Of a stretch of DNA of 64,000 nt, positions 16,636 to 26,166 are shown piece by piece. Location of the stretch: contig NZ_DS996354.1 in NCBI RefSeq assembly GCF_000156375.1, positions 43,002-107,001 on the forward strand, in the 5' to 3' direction. The stretch comes from Desulfovibrio piger ATCC 29098. GTDB taxonomy: Bacteria; Desulfobacterota; Desulfovibrionia; Desulfovibrionales; Desulfovibrionaceae. Made by a program: the position numbers and the translations under genes. Positions within the stretch are counted from its first letter, which is position 1. Every line of letters starts with the position of its first letter. The notes beneath the pieces were generated by a model. It searched no databases. It was not told the origin of the DNA and worked only from the letters and a program-made list of their open reading frames with translations.

Positions 16636-19617
16636 TCAGGCATGGCAAAGTGCCTGATAATCGCACCAGCGGCAGCCTTCGCCCGGGCGGCCGGTGAAAT
16701 CCGGGCCGTGCTCCATATGCCAGAGCAGCAGGGAGAGGACGTCGAAGCATTGACGGATGCGTTCGTCATTGTCCAGATCCAGCCTGGGGCCGAACAGCCA
16801 GTATTCCCGCCCCTTGTCGCGCAATTCCACCAGGGCGGCGTCGTGCAGTTCCGTGAAACCGGCGGCGTGCAGCATGCACAGATAGGCGGGCAGCTGGATC
16901 ATTCGCAGCTTCTCGGCCAGCTGGTCGAAAACCACGGCGGCCAGCCGGCGGCGATCCTCCAGAGGAAGCCGTGCGTCCCTGACCTGTGCCATCTGGAGGA
17001 ACAGGGCTTCATCATCCCAAAGGGCCCCGGCAGGGCTGTTGATGATGCCGGTCTTGTAGTCCACGATGCAAAGGCCGTCTTCCCGTCTGTCCAGCCTGTC
17101 CAGACGTCCCTTGAACGTATACTCCCGGCCGTTGCAGCGGATGACCTGGGTCAGGGGATATTCCAGCTCCAGGATGGTGGCGGCCGGCTGGTTGCAGAGG
17201 TATTCCTCCAGACGGCGCGGGGCCGCCATGGAGAACATCATCAGGCTGTCGGGAGGCAGCTGGGTCCGCAGGTCGTGCTTTTCTATCTGATGCTGCAGCT
17301 CGGCGCGCATGACGGCCATGTCGAAGGTCCCGGCCCCCACCGGTTTGCCGCGATACGGGCGGTAGAGCTGTTGCAGCACATCGTGCAGCACAGAGCCCAC
17401 TTCTGCCGGGTCGTCCTTTTCGTTGACCTCCTGGACAGGCCGGAAACGGCACAGATGTTTCCAGACGAAGGACAACGGGCACCGCAAATAGGTATCCAGG
17501 GCTGTGGGAGAGATGGGCGCGGCCAAAAAGTCCCGCATGGCATCCTGCAGGGCCTGGTTGCGTTTCAGGGACAGCTCGCGGGGCGGCATGGGGGCCACGG
17601 CACAGGTGGCCACAGCCAGCGGCGGCGTGCCCGGCTTGAGGATGGCCCCGGTACGCTGTTCGTGCGCCCAGATGAGCTGTTCCACAAAACGGCTGCGGGC
17701 CTTCTTGCTGTCCATGAGCCCCGAGCGTCCCTGGCTTTCCTGCCAGTAAAAGCGCACTTCGCGGGCGCAGGCGCACAGGCGGTAGAGCGTGTGGGAGGCC
17801 GCCCGTTCCCGGCGGCGGGCATCGGGCAGGCCGAGGATGCGGCGCAGGCTGTCCGGCAGCAGGGGATCCTGACCGGGGGCACCGGGCAGGACGTCATCGG
17901 TGGCATCGACGATGAAGATGCGGTCGAACTGGAGCAGACGGCTTTCCAGCATGCCCAGTACCTGCACGCCGCCCAGCGGGTCGGCCTCGAAGGGGATGCG
18001 CTGCTGTTGCAGCAGCTGGCGGGCCAGACCGTGCAGGAGGCGGGGGAGCATCTCCTCGCCGGACAGGGCATTGTGCTGCAATTCCGGCACGCAGTGGCGC
18101 ACCAGCCGGTACAGGGCCTCGGCATCCAGGGGAAAGCGTTCCCAGACGGCTTGGCCGTGCCGGGTCAGGAAGTCGCTCAGGCGCAGCAGGGCCCCGGCCA
18201 GACCGGCCAGCGTGGCGACGTCGCCGAAATCTTCCAGCAGCAGGTGCAGCAGCTCTTCCAGCAAGGCGCGTTCGGGGCTGGGGGGCGGAAGGGGCCCGTC
18301 CGGGCCGGTCGTTTCATCCGCGCATCCTTCACCTTCCGCCAGAGTATCCAGCAGGTCATCCAGGGCCACCAGACGCCTGCCGCTGCGGATGCGGCGTTCC
18401 AGACGGCGCAGCAGGGGGCGCAGGGGCTGTCCCGTGCCTGTTTCCCCTTCGGGAGCGGAGGCCTGCAGCATGCCCAGATAGGGATGGCGCAGGCAGGCCA
18501 GCAGATGTCGCCAGTAAAAGAGCCCGTCCTTGTCCCGGCCTTCATGCAGGCGGAACAGGCTGTCCAGCAGATGGAAAAGGGGTGAGCGGTCCAGGGGATA
18601 GCCCATGGAGATGTTGACTTCCTTGTCCGGCAGGTGATGCAGCACGGGCAGCAGAAGGTCACCGTGGGTCAGCAGGATGGCCGTGGAAGCCTCCGATGGG
18701 GCATCCAGATCCCGTTGCAGGGCCTTGAGCTGGGAGTGGAGGTCGTAGCCCGCGAAATAATGCCATTTTTGCCCGTCATCCGCCGGGGAGGGCGTGTCCT
18801 CCTCCCAGGGGCGGGCCGTGGCCTGCCAGCGCTGCAACCACTGGACGTGTTCTTGGCAGGCCCAGTGTACGGCCGACCGGCCGTCCTCGTCATGCCGGGC
18901 CAGGGCGGGATCCGTATGCAGGCAGACGCGGGCCCCGGCCTGCCAGAGGCTGCGGAGCAGGATGTCCTCGGTCTCGGTGAGCAGGGAAAAACCGGCCAGC
19001 AGCACGGGGTGCCCGTCCGCAGGGCGTAGCAGATCGGGGATGTCCTCCGCATGGCGGGCGGCCAGCCAGAAGTCATGGCCCGGCGTGGTCCAGCCCTTTT
19101 GGGCCAGCGCGGCTACATAGGCATCACGGATGCGCCCCAGGGCGCCCAGCAGGGCCGCGGCCGGGGGGCTCACCTCGTCGATGAAAGGCAGGTCGTCGGT
19201 GACCATGTTCTGGCCCAGCAGCTCTTCCAGCAGGTTGGCCAGGCGGATGCCCCAGGGCAGGAAGGCGCCCGGGGCCAGATCGCCGAAGCGCTTTTCCAGC
19301 TCGTGGTCTTCATCGGCCAGATCGAGGACGCAGTCCCGCAGCAGGGCCACCCTGTCCAGCAGGCAGGCCGTGCGCAGCGGCACGGGGCTGGCGTGCATGC
19401 GCCACAGGCGCACCATGTCCGGCAGGGAAAGGACCTTGGGCAGCAGGCCGGTGGCCCCGGCAGCGGCATAGATGTCCACAAGATACCGCCACGGACGGTT
19501 GTGGGGGACGATGATGACGGCATCACCGGGCCGCCCGCCGCTCCAGAGGTCGGTGGCCTGTTTCAGGGCAGGCAGGAAAGGGTGCTGCCAGGAAAAGATA
19601 TGGAAGGGGCTGCTCAT
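16636..19617 (-). CDS. addB: AddB-type nuclease subunit with Fe-S staple
   Basis: This 993-residue protein pairs with the UvrD-like helicase encoded upstream. The N-terminal half is a degenerate helicase-like fold. The C-terminal PD-(D/E)XK nuclease shows GRLDRLDRREDGLCIVDYKTG, with the active D and K. Four cysteines match the iron staple of AddB: one in YLRCPLSF and three in CRWCDYQALC at the C-terminus. AddAB processes double-strand breaks for recombination in the place of RecBCD. Its ATG overlaps the addA stop by four bases. Confidence 0.85.
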   Translation of the reverse strand: MSSPFHIFSWQHPFLPALKQATDLWSGGRPGDAVIIVPHNRPWRYLVDIYAAAGATGLLPKVLSLPDMVRLWRMHASPVPLRTACLLDRVALLRDCVLDLADEDHELEKRFGDLAPGAFLPWGIRLANLLEELLGQNMVTDDLPFIDEVSPPAAALLGALGRIRDAYVAALAQKGWTTPGHDFWLAARHAEDIPDLLRPADGHPVLLAGFSLLTETEDILLRSLWQAGARVCLHTDPALARHDEDGRSAVHWACQEHVQWLQRWQATARPWEEDTPSPADDGQKWHYFAGYDLHSQLKALQRDLDAPSEASTAILLTHGDLLLPVLHHLPDKEVNISMGYPLDRSPLFHLLDSLFRLHEGRDKDGLFYWRHLLACLRHPYLGMLQASAPEGETGTGQPLRPLLRRLERRIRSGRRLVALDDLLDTLAEGEGCADETTGPDGPLPPPSPERALLEELLHLLLEDFGDVATLAGLAGALLRLSDFLTRHGQAVWERFPLDAEALYRLVRHCVPELQHNALSGEEMLPRLLHGLARQLLQQQRIPFEADPLGGVQVLGMLESRLLQFDRIFIVDATDDVLPGAPGQDPLLPDSLRRILGLPDARRRERAASHTLYRLCACAREVRFYWQESQGRSGLMDSKKARSRFVEQLIWAHEQRTGAILKPGTPPLAVATCAVAPMPPRELSLKRNQALQDAMRDFLAAPISPTALDTYLRCPLSFVWKHLCRFRPVQEVNEKDDPAEVGSVLHDVLQQLYRPYRGKPVGAGTFDMAVMRAELQHQIEKHDLRTQLPPDSLMMFSMAAPRRLEEYLCNQPAATILELEYPLTQVIRCNGREYTFKGRLDRLDRREDGLCIVDYKTGIINSPAGALWDDEALFLQMAQVRDARLPLEDRRRLAAVVFDQLAEKLRMIQLPAYLCMLHAAGFTELHDAALVELRDKGREYWLFGPRLDLDNDERIRQCFDVLSLLLWHMEHGPDFTGRPGEGCRWCDYQALCHA

Positions 19618-22600
19618 GCCTCGTCCTCACAGAAATAACGGGGATAGGCTCCAAGATCCGTAAACAGTTCCGAAGCGTTTTCGGGTTCCACCAGGCGGAA
19701 GGACTGTTTGTCCAGATAGATGAGCAGACCGCGGGCCACCGCCGTACCGCTCTGTTCCAGACAGCGCAGGTAGCGTTGCACCTGCCGGACATGTTCGTCC
19801 ATGACCCTGCCGCTCTTGTAGTCCACCACCAGGGTCCCCCAGGACAGCGGGACGATGAGGTCGGCACGCAAGAGCTCCCTGCGGGGGCCGTCGGCGGCCA
19901 GCATGGATTGCTCCGGGACGCCGCGCTGCTGCCAGAGGCCGAACTGGGGCAGGCGCAGCAGCCAGAGCAGGCAGGATTCCATATCGGCGGTGACGCTTTC
20001 CCTGTCAGGGGCATCCTGACCGTCGGCAAGGGGGATGGTGGCAAGCACCTCCCGCACGGCTGCCCTGATATTGTCCTCACTAAGGCCGCCCAGGGGCAGC
20101 TGTTCCAGGCAGGCATGGAGCAGGGTGCCGCGATCCCGTGCGGAAAAGTGCATCCGTTCCAGCGGGTTGCGGTAGATCTTGAGCCGGGGCAGCCATTGCA
20201 TGGGCCGCCAGTCCTCTTCCGGCACGGAGGGGGCCGCCCGCCCGCCGGAAAGTCGATCGGGAACGGTATCGGCCTCTGCGGCTTCCGGTGCCGGGGCCGT
20301 ATCTTCCTCTTCATCCTCCGCCACCGGGGGCTGGACAGGATGCAGCACATCGTCCCCGCCTTCCAGCTGGTAGGGGACGTCGAGCCCGGCCTGTTGCCAA
20401 AGGACATCCAGGGCGTCGCTGCCGCAGCCCTTGCGCACGGTGGCGGCACTGGTGCGGAAGACAAGGAGCTCTTCCCGTGCCCGGGTGAAGGCCACATAGA
20501 ACTGGTTGAGCAGTTCCATGGCCTGCCGCAACAGGGCCTCGTAGTAGACCCTGCCGCAATGCGGCCCGTTCTTGCAGACCATGCGCAGGCCGTCTTCTTC
20601 CATGAGCACCGGATCGCTCGCCTTCAGGGACGCGTCGGTCCAGGGCAGGAGGACCACAGGGGCCTCGAGACCCTTGGATTTGTGGACGGTCATGATGCGC
20701 ACGGCGTCGATGCCTTCGGGCATGGGGACTTTTTCTTCCTCGCCCTTTTCCTGCCAGTGGGCCAAAAAGTCGGGCAGGGTGGCCAGCCCCTGGTCCTCGG
20801 CATTCTTGAGCACTTCGAGGAAGCAGCGCAGGAAGACATCGGCATCGGGATAACGTTCGAAGACCCGGAGGCGGTCGTACCATTCCATGACCGTGTCGTA
20901 CGGTGTCATGAGCCCGGCCTGATTGTGGAAAGGCGCCAGCACCGCGGTCCAGAACTCGGGGAAGCCCTGCTGCAGATGCTGGACCAGGGGGATACTGCCC
21001 CTGCCCACGCAACTGTCGTGCAAGACCTGCAGATCGGGTACGGGCAGGGGGCCCTGCTGCACCAGGCTGCCCGTGACCACGGTCCAGAGGGCCAGCTCGT
21101 CTTCCGCATTGCACAGGAACTGCAACAGGGCCACGCTCTGGATCACCAGGGGATGGGTGGACAGCAGCAGGCTGTTCTCCGTGACGATGGGGATGTCGGC
21201 AGCGGCCAAATCTTCGGCCACCAGGGCGGCCTGAGCATTGCTGCGTACCAGTACCAGCATGTCCTGCCAGGGGCGGCGCGGGGCCAGTTCCTGCCGGAGC
21301 ACGTGACGCAGGCGTCCCAGCACGGCGGCGTTGAGTTCCTCGCTGTTGTCCGCGTCGATGGCTTCCACACGCACGAGGCCGCCGGAAGGCGAGCTGGGCG
21401 AAAAATCCTGGGCCGTTCCTGCATAGCCCGCGGCCACGCGTCTTGCATAGCTGTCCAGCAGATCGTCCGGCGTCTCTTGCGGCATCAGGGCGGCAAGGGC
21501 CTGCCGGGCCACGGAGGCATCCTCCAGCGGCGAGAACAGGGCGTTGTTGTGCGCGATGATCTGACGGCAGCTGCGCCAGTTGGCCGTGAGCGTTTCGTGG
21601 CGCACGTCCGGGGCCAGACGGCGCAAGGGCGCTTCGATGCCGTCAAAAAGGGCCGCATCCCCGCCGCGCCAGCCGTAGATGGCCTGCTTGACGTCGCCCA
21701 CCCAGGTCAGGGAGCCGCCCCGGGAAAGGGCTTCTTCCACCAGCGGGCTCAGGGCCTGCCACTGTTCGCGGCTGGTGTCCTGGAACTCGTCCAGCAGGAA
21801 ATATTGCAGGCGGCTGCCCAGGCGGCACAGGGCCTCGGAGACGCCAAAGCTGCCGCTGAGCACCGAACCGGCCAGCTCCGGCACCAGGACGGCGGGCAGG
21901 GTGCCCTCCTGTTGCTGGTTGGCTCTCATGGCGTGGACCAGCAGGGTGGCCAGCTGGACGGCCGGGGCGAAATTGCGGGCCGAACGCAGCAGGGCATGGC
22001 GGCGGCTGAAATCCGGCAGCCAGGCCGTCAGGGCCTCCAGGGCCGACAGCAGCTCTTCCGTACGCTTCGTTTTGGCCGTGAGGAATTTGTCGACCTCGGG
22101 CTCGGCGATGGATTTGAGCTTGAAGGCCCCTTCATCCCGTTCCTGAAGACGCACCAGGGCCTTGCGGCTCGTGGCATGGAGTTTCGTCCCTGCGCGTTCT
22201 TCCGCCTCCAGCACGTCCGTGACCAGAGCGATGGTCCTGTGCCAGTGCTGCCGGTGGCGTTTTTCCAGCTCTTCCGGGCCCGCGATGTCCGTGAACTCGC
22301 CGCGCAGGATGCCGTCCAGCAGGGGGCGGATGATGTCGCCCAGCTTTTCCCCGGCGTTGAAGCCCTTGCTCTGCTGCACATGGACGATGGCCCAGTAGAG
22401 GTCACGCAGCAGTTTTTCCATGGCTTCGTTGCCCTGGGAGGCCTGGTTGAGCAGGGTGTCGAGATAGGGCGTCACGGCATCCATGCTCACGAAGGCGGGC
22501 TGGAAATCCGGGGGCAGATCCAGCTGCAGGGAGGCCGAACGTACGATGGCATGGAGCAGGCTGTCGATGGTGCGGATGTTGAGGCTGGCCAGATCGCGCA

Positions 22601-22901
22601 GGATGACGTCCAGCCAGCGGGCGGCCATGTCGGGCGTCAGGGGGATGTCCTTTTCCGGCGTGCCCAGGGCGATGGCCTTGAGACGGCCGATGACGCGGTC
22701 GCGCATCTCGCCGGCGGCGGCATTGGTGAAGGTGATGGCCAGGATCTCGTCCCAGCCCGAGGGGCCGTTGCCCAGCCCGCAGGAGGCGGCAGCGGCCGGT
22801 GCCGGTGACCCGCAGGCCGCCAGCAGACACAAAAAACGCCGGGTCAGGTCATAGGTCTTGCCTGACCCGGCGGAAGCCTTGACTTGGTACAGACTAGCCA
22901 T
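19614..22901 (-). CDS. addA: AddA-type UvrD helicase-nuclease
   Basis: This 1095-residue superfamily 1 helicase has Walker A at residues 9-16 (ASAGSGKT) and motif II LLDEFQDTS. Motif III-like (WVGDVKQAIYGWRGGD) and motif V/VI regions (TVHKSKGLE, VAFTRARE) follow. A C-terminal PD-(D/E)XK nuclease (VVDYKSGRV) closes the protein. These fit AddA, the double-strand-break processing partner of AddB. The start chosen is the ATG giving MASLYQVKASAGSG, which overlaps the phosphofructokinase stop by 8 bp. A Chi sequence cannot be inferred. Confidence 0.87.
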   Translation of the reverse strand: MASLYQVKASAGSGKTYDLTRRFLCLLAACGSPAPAAAASCGLGNGPSGWDEILAITFTNAAAGEMRDRVIGRLKAIALGTPEKDIPLTPDMAARWLDVILRDLASLNIRTIDSLLHAIVRSASLQLDLPPDFQPAFVSMDAVTPYLDTLLNQASQGNEAMEKLLRDLYWAIVHVQQSKGFNAGEKLGDIIRPLLDGILRGEFTDIAGPEELEKRHRQHWHRTIALVTDVLEAEERAGTKLHATSRKALVRLQERDEGAFKLKSIAEPEVDKFLTAKTKRTEELLSALEALTAWLPDFSRRHALLRSARNFAPAVQLATLLVHAMRANQQQEGTLPAVLVPELAGSVLSGSFGVSEALCRLGSRLQYFLLDEFQDTSREQWQALSPLVEEALSRGGSLTWVGDVKQAIYGWRGGDAALFDGIEAPLRRLAPDVRHETLTANWRSCRQIIAHNNALFSPLEDASVARQALAALMPQETPDDLLDSYARRVAAGYAGTAQDFSPSSPSGGLVRVEAIDADNSEELNAAVLGRLRHVLRQELAPRRPWQDMLVLVRSNAQAALVAEDLAAADIPIVTENSLLLSTHPLVIQSVALLQFLCNAEDELALWTVVTGSLVQQGPLPVPDLQVLHDSCVGRGSIPLVQHLQQGFPEFWTAVLAPFHNQAGLMTPYDTVMEWYDRLRVFERYPDADVFLRCFLEVLKNAEDQGLATLPDFLAHWQEKGEEEKVPMPEGIDAVRIMTVHKSKGLEAPVVLLPWTDASLKASDPVLMEEDGLRMVCKNGPHCGRVYYEALLRQAMELLNQFYVAFTRAREELLVFRTSAATVRKGCGSDALDVLWQQAGLDVPYQLEGGDDVLHPVQPPVAEDEEEDTAPAPEAAEADTVPDRLSGGRAAPSVPEEDWRPMQWLPRLKIYRNPLERMHFSARDRGTLLHACLEQLPLGGLSEDNIRAAVREVLATIPLADGQDAPDRESVTADMESCLLWLLRLPQFGLWQQRGVPEQSMLAADGPRRELLRADLIVPLSWGTLVVDYKSGRVMDEHVRQVQRYLRCLEQSGTAVARGLLIYLDKQSFRLVEPENASELFTDLGAYPRYFCEDEA

Positions 22902-24213
22902 GCGTCTCCTGCTGCGGCAGCATGCCGGCCAGCATGCCCTGTCCCGTGGATTCCAGCGCGGCACGCCAGAGGTCGGAATAGATGTTGAGCTTGCGGCGGC
23001 GGCGCGTCACCAGCTCCAGCGGCAGATGCACGTAGCGGTCCTGGATTTTGCCCACCACCATGTCGGTGCGCCCGGCCATGGCCGCATGGACGGCATACTG
23101 GCCCAGGAAGCCGCAATAGACCTTGTCATTGGCCGTGGCCGGTACGGAACGGATGATGTAGCTGGGGTCGATGTATTTGAGCGCGTGGGGGATGCCGCGC
23201 GCGTCCATGTAGCGCTTGATCTCGGAGCGCAGCAGGTCGGCCACGTCGCCCAGCAGCAGGTTGCCCGAGGCGTCGGTGGCGCCGGAACGGTCCAGCAGGT
23301 GCTGGCCGGCGCCTTCGGCCGCCACGATGACGGCATGATGGCGGCTTTTCAGGCGCTCTTCCAGCGCGGGCAGCAGGCCGCCTTCCCCTTCAAGGGTGAA
23401 GGGCGCTTCCGGCACCAGGACGAAGTTCACTTCCTTCATGGCCAGCGTGGCCTGGGCCGCGATGAAGCCCGATTCCCGGCCCATGAGCTTGACCAGGCCG
23501 ATGCCGTTGGGCATGCCCCTGGCCTCGGTATGGGCGCATTCGATGGCTTCGGTGGCCTTGAAAACGGCCGTCTCGAAGCCGAAGGACTGGGGGATGAAGT
23601 TGATGTCGTTGTCGATGGTCTTGGGGATGCCGATGACGGCGATCTTGAGGTTGCGCGCCTGTACCTCGCGGCTGATGCTCAGGGCGGCCTTCATGCTGCC
23701 GTCACCGCCGATGACGAACAAAATGCTGACGTTGGAGCGCTCCAGACTGTCCACGATCTCTTCCGCGGACTGGGGACCGCGCGACGAGCCCAGGATGGTG
23801 CCGCCGAAACGGTGGATGTCGGCCACGCGTTCGGGCGTCAGCTCCATGGGCTGATGGCCGCAGGCCGGGATGAAGCCTTCCAGCCCGTAACGGATGCCCA
23901 TGATGGAGGGCACATGGTAGGCGTGGTGCGCCTCCATGACGATGGCGCGGATGACGTCATTGAGCCCCGGGCAAAGGCCACCGCAGGTCACGATGGCGCA
24001 TTTTGCCCGGCTGGGATCGAAGTAAAGTTTTTTCCGGGGGCCGGCAGCCTCGAAATCCAGGCGTACGGGTTCGGTGAACTCGTCGCAGAGTTCCCTGTCC
24101 ACCTGTATGGGCAGGCGCACATCATCCACCCAGGTACGGTAGGGCAGCCGGGACGTGAGCTTGGGGGTGCCGAGAGTACGGATGCTGGTATCGATGGCGC
24201 CGGGTTGGGTCAT
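22894..24213 (-). CDS. 6-phosphofructokinase, long TP0108-like group
   Basis: This 439-residue phosphofructokinase phosphorylates fructose-6-phosphate. It has an N-terminal extension of about 75 residues before CAIVTCGGLCPGLNDVI. The phosphate-donor motif reads IGGDGS; glycine at that place is typical of ATP users, whereas PPi enzymes have GGDDS. The substrate motif is PKTIDND, whose lysine is typical of the PPi type, so the motif set is mixed. The stop overlaps the addA start. The HD gene lies 26 bp upstream on the same strand. Confidence 0.88.
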   Translation of the reverse strand: MTQPGAIDTSIRTLGTPKLTSRLPYRTWVDDVRLPIQVDRELCDEFTEPVRLDFEAAGPRKKLYFDPSRAKCAIVTCGGLCPGLNDVIRAIVMEAHHAYHVPSIMGIRYGLEGFIPACGHQPMELTPERVADIHRFGGTILGSSRGPQSAEEIVDSLERSNVSILFVIGGDGSMKAALSISREVQARNLKIAVIGIPKTIDNDINFIPQSFGFETAVFKATEAIECAHTEARGMPNGIGLVKLMGRESGFIAAQATLAMKEVNFVLVPEAPFTLEGEGGLLPALEERLKSRHHAVIVAAEGAGQHLLDRSGATDASGNLLLGDVADLLRSEIKRYMDARGIPHALKYIDPSYIIRSVPATANDKVYCGFLGQYAVHAAMAGRTDMVVGKIQDRYVHLPLELVTRRRRKLNIYSDLWRAALESTGQGMLAGMLPQQETHG

Positions 24214-24239
24214 GCTTCACCTCGTGGTGGGATGCTCGG

Positions 24240-24788
24240 TTAGGCAGGCTGCGAGAAGCAGTCGCGCATGGCGGCGATGGAAAGGGCCAGGAAGGCATCC
24301 AGCGGCAGGCCCGCCTGTTCGCACTGGCGGATGTTGTCGCGGCAGACGCTGGCGGCAAAGGCCTTGTCCTTCATCTTTTTCTTGATGCTCTTGACCTCCA
24401 TGCCTTCATAGCCCGTGGGACGCATCAGGGCGGCGGCGCTGATGAGGCCGGTGATGGTCTCGCCGCAGCGCAGGGCATAGTCGAAACGGGTCTCGGGCGC
24501 ACAGCCGGTCATCTCGCCGTTGTGGGCGCGGATGGCGGTCAGGGCTTCTTCGGGCAGTTTGCCCTCCAGAAGGCGGGCGCCTTCCAGGCCATGTTTTTCC
24601 GGTGTGGCTTCCGTGGCGGGATAGTCCACATCGTGCAGCAGGCCGGTCAGGCCCCACAGCTCTTCATCTTCACCAAATTCACGGGCCAGTGCCCGCATGA
24701 CGGCCTCGGAAGCGATAGAGTGTTGCAGCAGGCCTGCCTGGACATGGTTTTCCGCCAGCAGGGCCAGCGCTTCGTCTCGTGAAATCAT
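24240..24788 (-). CDS. HD-domain (HDIG) hydrolase
   Basis: This 182-residue protein has an HD phosphohydrolase fold. The metal-binding histidine near residue 23 (LLQHSIASEAV), the HD pair in GLLHDVDYP and a later histidine in IRAHNGEM are visible. Such small HDIG proteins are common in anaerobes. Substrates are mostly unknown, and some act on nucleotides. AAGGAG precedes the start. It shares a transcript with phosphofructokinase and AddAB and has its own good promoter. Confidence 0.82.
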   Translation of the reverse strand: MISRDEALALLAENHVQAGLLQHSIASEAVMRALAREFGEDEELWGLTGLLHDVDYPATEATPEKHGLEGARLLEGKLPEEALTAIRAHNGEMTGCAPETRFDYALRCGETITGLISAAALMRPTGYEGMEVKSIKKKMKDKAFAASVCRDNIRQCEQAGLPLDAFLALSIAAMRDCFSQPA

Positions 24789-24809
24789 GATGGTATTCTC
24801 CTTGTCACG

Positions 24810-24838
24810 ATTCTAAAACAGGCAGAACTGCATAGCAA
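24810..24838 (-). promoter_or_regulatory. promoter TTGCTA-N17-TAGAAT for the HD-pfk-addAB operon
   Basis: On the minus strand TTGCTA (24838-24833) and TAGAAT (24815-24810) are 17 bases apart, about 20 bp before the HD-gene ATG. Confidence 0.65.
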
Positions 24839-25018
24839 GGGAAAGCCCGGCTGTTCTGGAAAGGAAGCGCGCTGCACGGCAAGGGCGCAGGTGTCGCCAT
24901 ATGGCAGCGTTCCCCCGTATAAAATGGATCCGTGGAGCGGCGGCAGGGCAGGAAGGCGGCTGGCGGCGGGCGGAAAGGAAAAACATTTTTCGGCCCGTAC
25001 CGGAGCGGGCCCTGCCTG

Positions 25019-25048
25019 TTGACAGCGGCCCGGATATGCCCGATGTAA
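25019..25048 (+). promoter_or_regulatory. possible promoter of the PSP1-metG operon
   Basis: A consensus -35 TTGACA (25019-25024) lies 60 bp before the start of the PSP1 gene. The -10 is poor (GATGTA or ATGTAA at spacing 17 or 18), so this is tentative. The remaining intergenic bases between 24839 and 25018 show nothing clear. Confidence 0.35.
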
Positions 25049-25086
25049 AGAGATTCAGATAATCCCCGCAACAAAGATTGGAAACT

Positions 25087-26154
25087 ATGCCAATATACGG
25101 TTTGCGCTTTCGCGCTTTGGGACAGACCCTGTACCATACGGGCCCTGCCGATCTGGCCGTGGGCGATCATGTGCTGATCGCGGCCGATCAGGGGCAGGCC
25201 CTGGCGCAGGTGGTTTCCGGTCCCTATGATTATGTGGCCGGTGTGGAGCCGGAGAGCCTGACGCCCATCGAGCGCCGGGCCACGGAAGAAGACCTGGCCG
25301 AGGGCCGCACCAACGAGAAACTGGCCCGTGAGGCCACGGAATTCTGCCGTCAGTGCATCCGTGACCGCCGCCTGGACATGAAGCTCGTGGATGTGGAGGT
25401 CTTTTTTGACCGCAGCAAGCTCATCTTCTACTTCACGGCGCCGGCCCGCATCGATTTTCGCGAGCTGGTCAAGGATCTGGTGCGCGAATACCGTGCCCGC
25501 ATCGAGCTGCGCCAGATAGGCGTGCGCCACGAGACCCAGATGGTGGGGGCCGTGGGCAACTGCGGCATGGTCTGCTGCTGCCGCCGTTACCTGCGCAAGT
25601 TTGCTCCCGTGACCATCCGCATGGCCAAGGAGCAGAACCTGTTCCTCAACCCTGCCAAGATTTCGGGCATCTGCGGTCGCCTGCTCTGCTGCCTTTCCTA
25701 CGAGCAGGAGAACTACGACCGCTTCCATCACAATTGCCCGCGTCTGGGCAAGAAGTACCAGACTACGCAGGGCACCATGAAGGTCCTGCGGGCCAATATG
25801 TTCCGCAATTCGCTTTCCGTGCTCAACGAGAACAACGAAGAACAGGAACTGACGCTGGAAGAATGGCAGGCCCTGGATCCGCATCGTCCCGAGCCCCATC
25901 CCAACAATGTCCAGCCCAAACAGGCGCAGCAGCCCCAGAAGGCGGCGCAGGGGGATGGCCTGCTGGTGGTCTCCGTCACGCCGGAGAACGTGGACGATCC
26001 CAATCTGTTCGCCGATGTGCTGCCGCCTGATGCGCCCCTGACCGCCGGGCCGGAAGCCCAGCCGCAGGCGGAAGCCGCCCCCGCAGAGAACAGCAAAAGT
26101 CGCCGCCGCCGTCGCCGCAAGTCGCAGCAACGGCAGGACGGCGCTGCCGAATAA
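25087..26154 (+). CDS. PSP1-domain protein (RicT/YaaT-like)
   Basis: This 355-residue protein has a PSP1 core (about 1-270) with the cysteine set CGMVCCC ... CGRLLCC, which in RicT-type proteins helps hold an Fe-S cluster of the Ric complex. The C-terminal 90 residues are low-complexity and glutamine/alanine-rich, ending in a basic SRRRRRRKSQQR tail that may bind nucleic acid. The ATG (MPIYGLRF) is preferred to a TTG three codons upstream. metG follows 12 bp downstream, so they form one operon, a pairing frequent in Deltaproteobacteria. Confidence 0.83.
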   Translation: MPIYGLRFRALGQTLYHTGPADLAVGDHVLIAADQGQALAQVVSGPYDYVAGVEPESLTPIERRATEEDLAEGRTNEKLAREATEFCRQCIRDRRLDMKLVDVEVFFDRSKLIFYFTAPARIDFRELVKDLVREYRARIELRQIGVRHETQMVGAVGNCGMVCCCRRYLRKFAPVTIRMAKEQNLFLNPAKISGICGRLLCCLSYEQENYDRFHHNCPRLGKKYQTTQGTMKVLRANMFRNSLSVLNENNEEQELTLEEWQALDPHRPEPHPNNVQPKQAQQPQKAAQGDGLLVVSVTPENVDDPNLFADVLPPDAPLTAGPEAQPQAEAAPAENSKSRRRRRRKSQQRQDGAAE

Positions 26155-26166
26155 ACGGAGTCAGAC

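Noticed and set aside
19776..22808. Very long plus-strand open frame of about 1010 codons
   Set aside because: It is antisense to addA. Its glutamine/glycine/histidine-rich composition is typical of the shadow frame of a high-GC gene, and it has no ribosome-binding site or family match.
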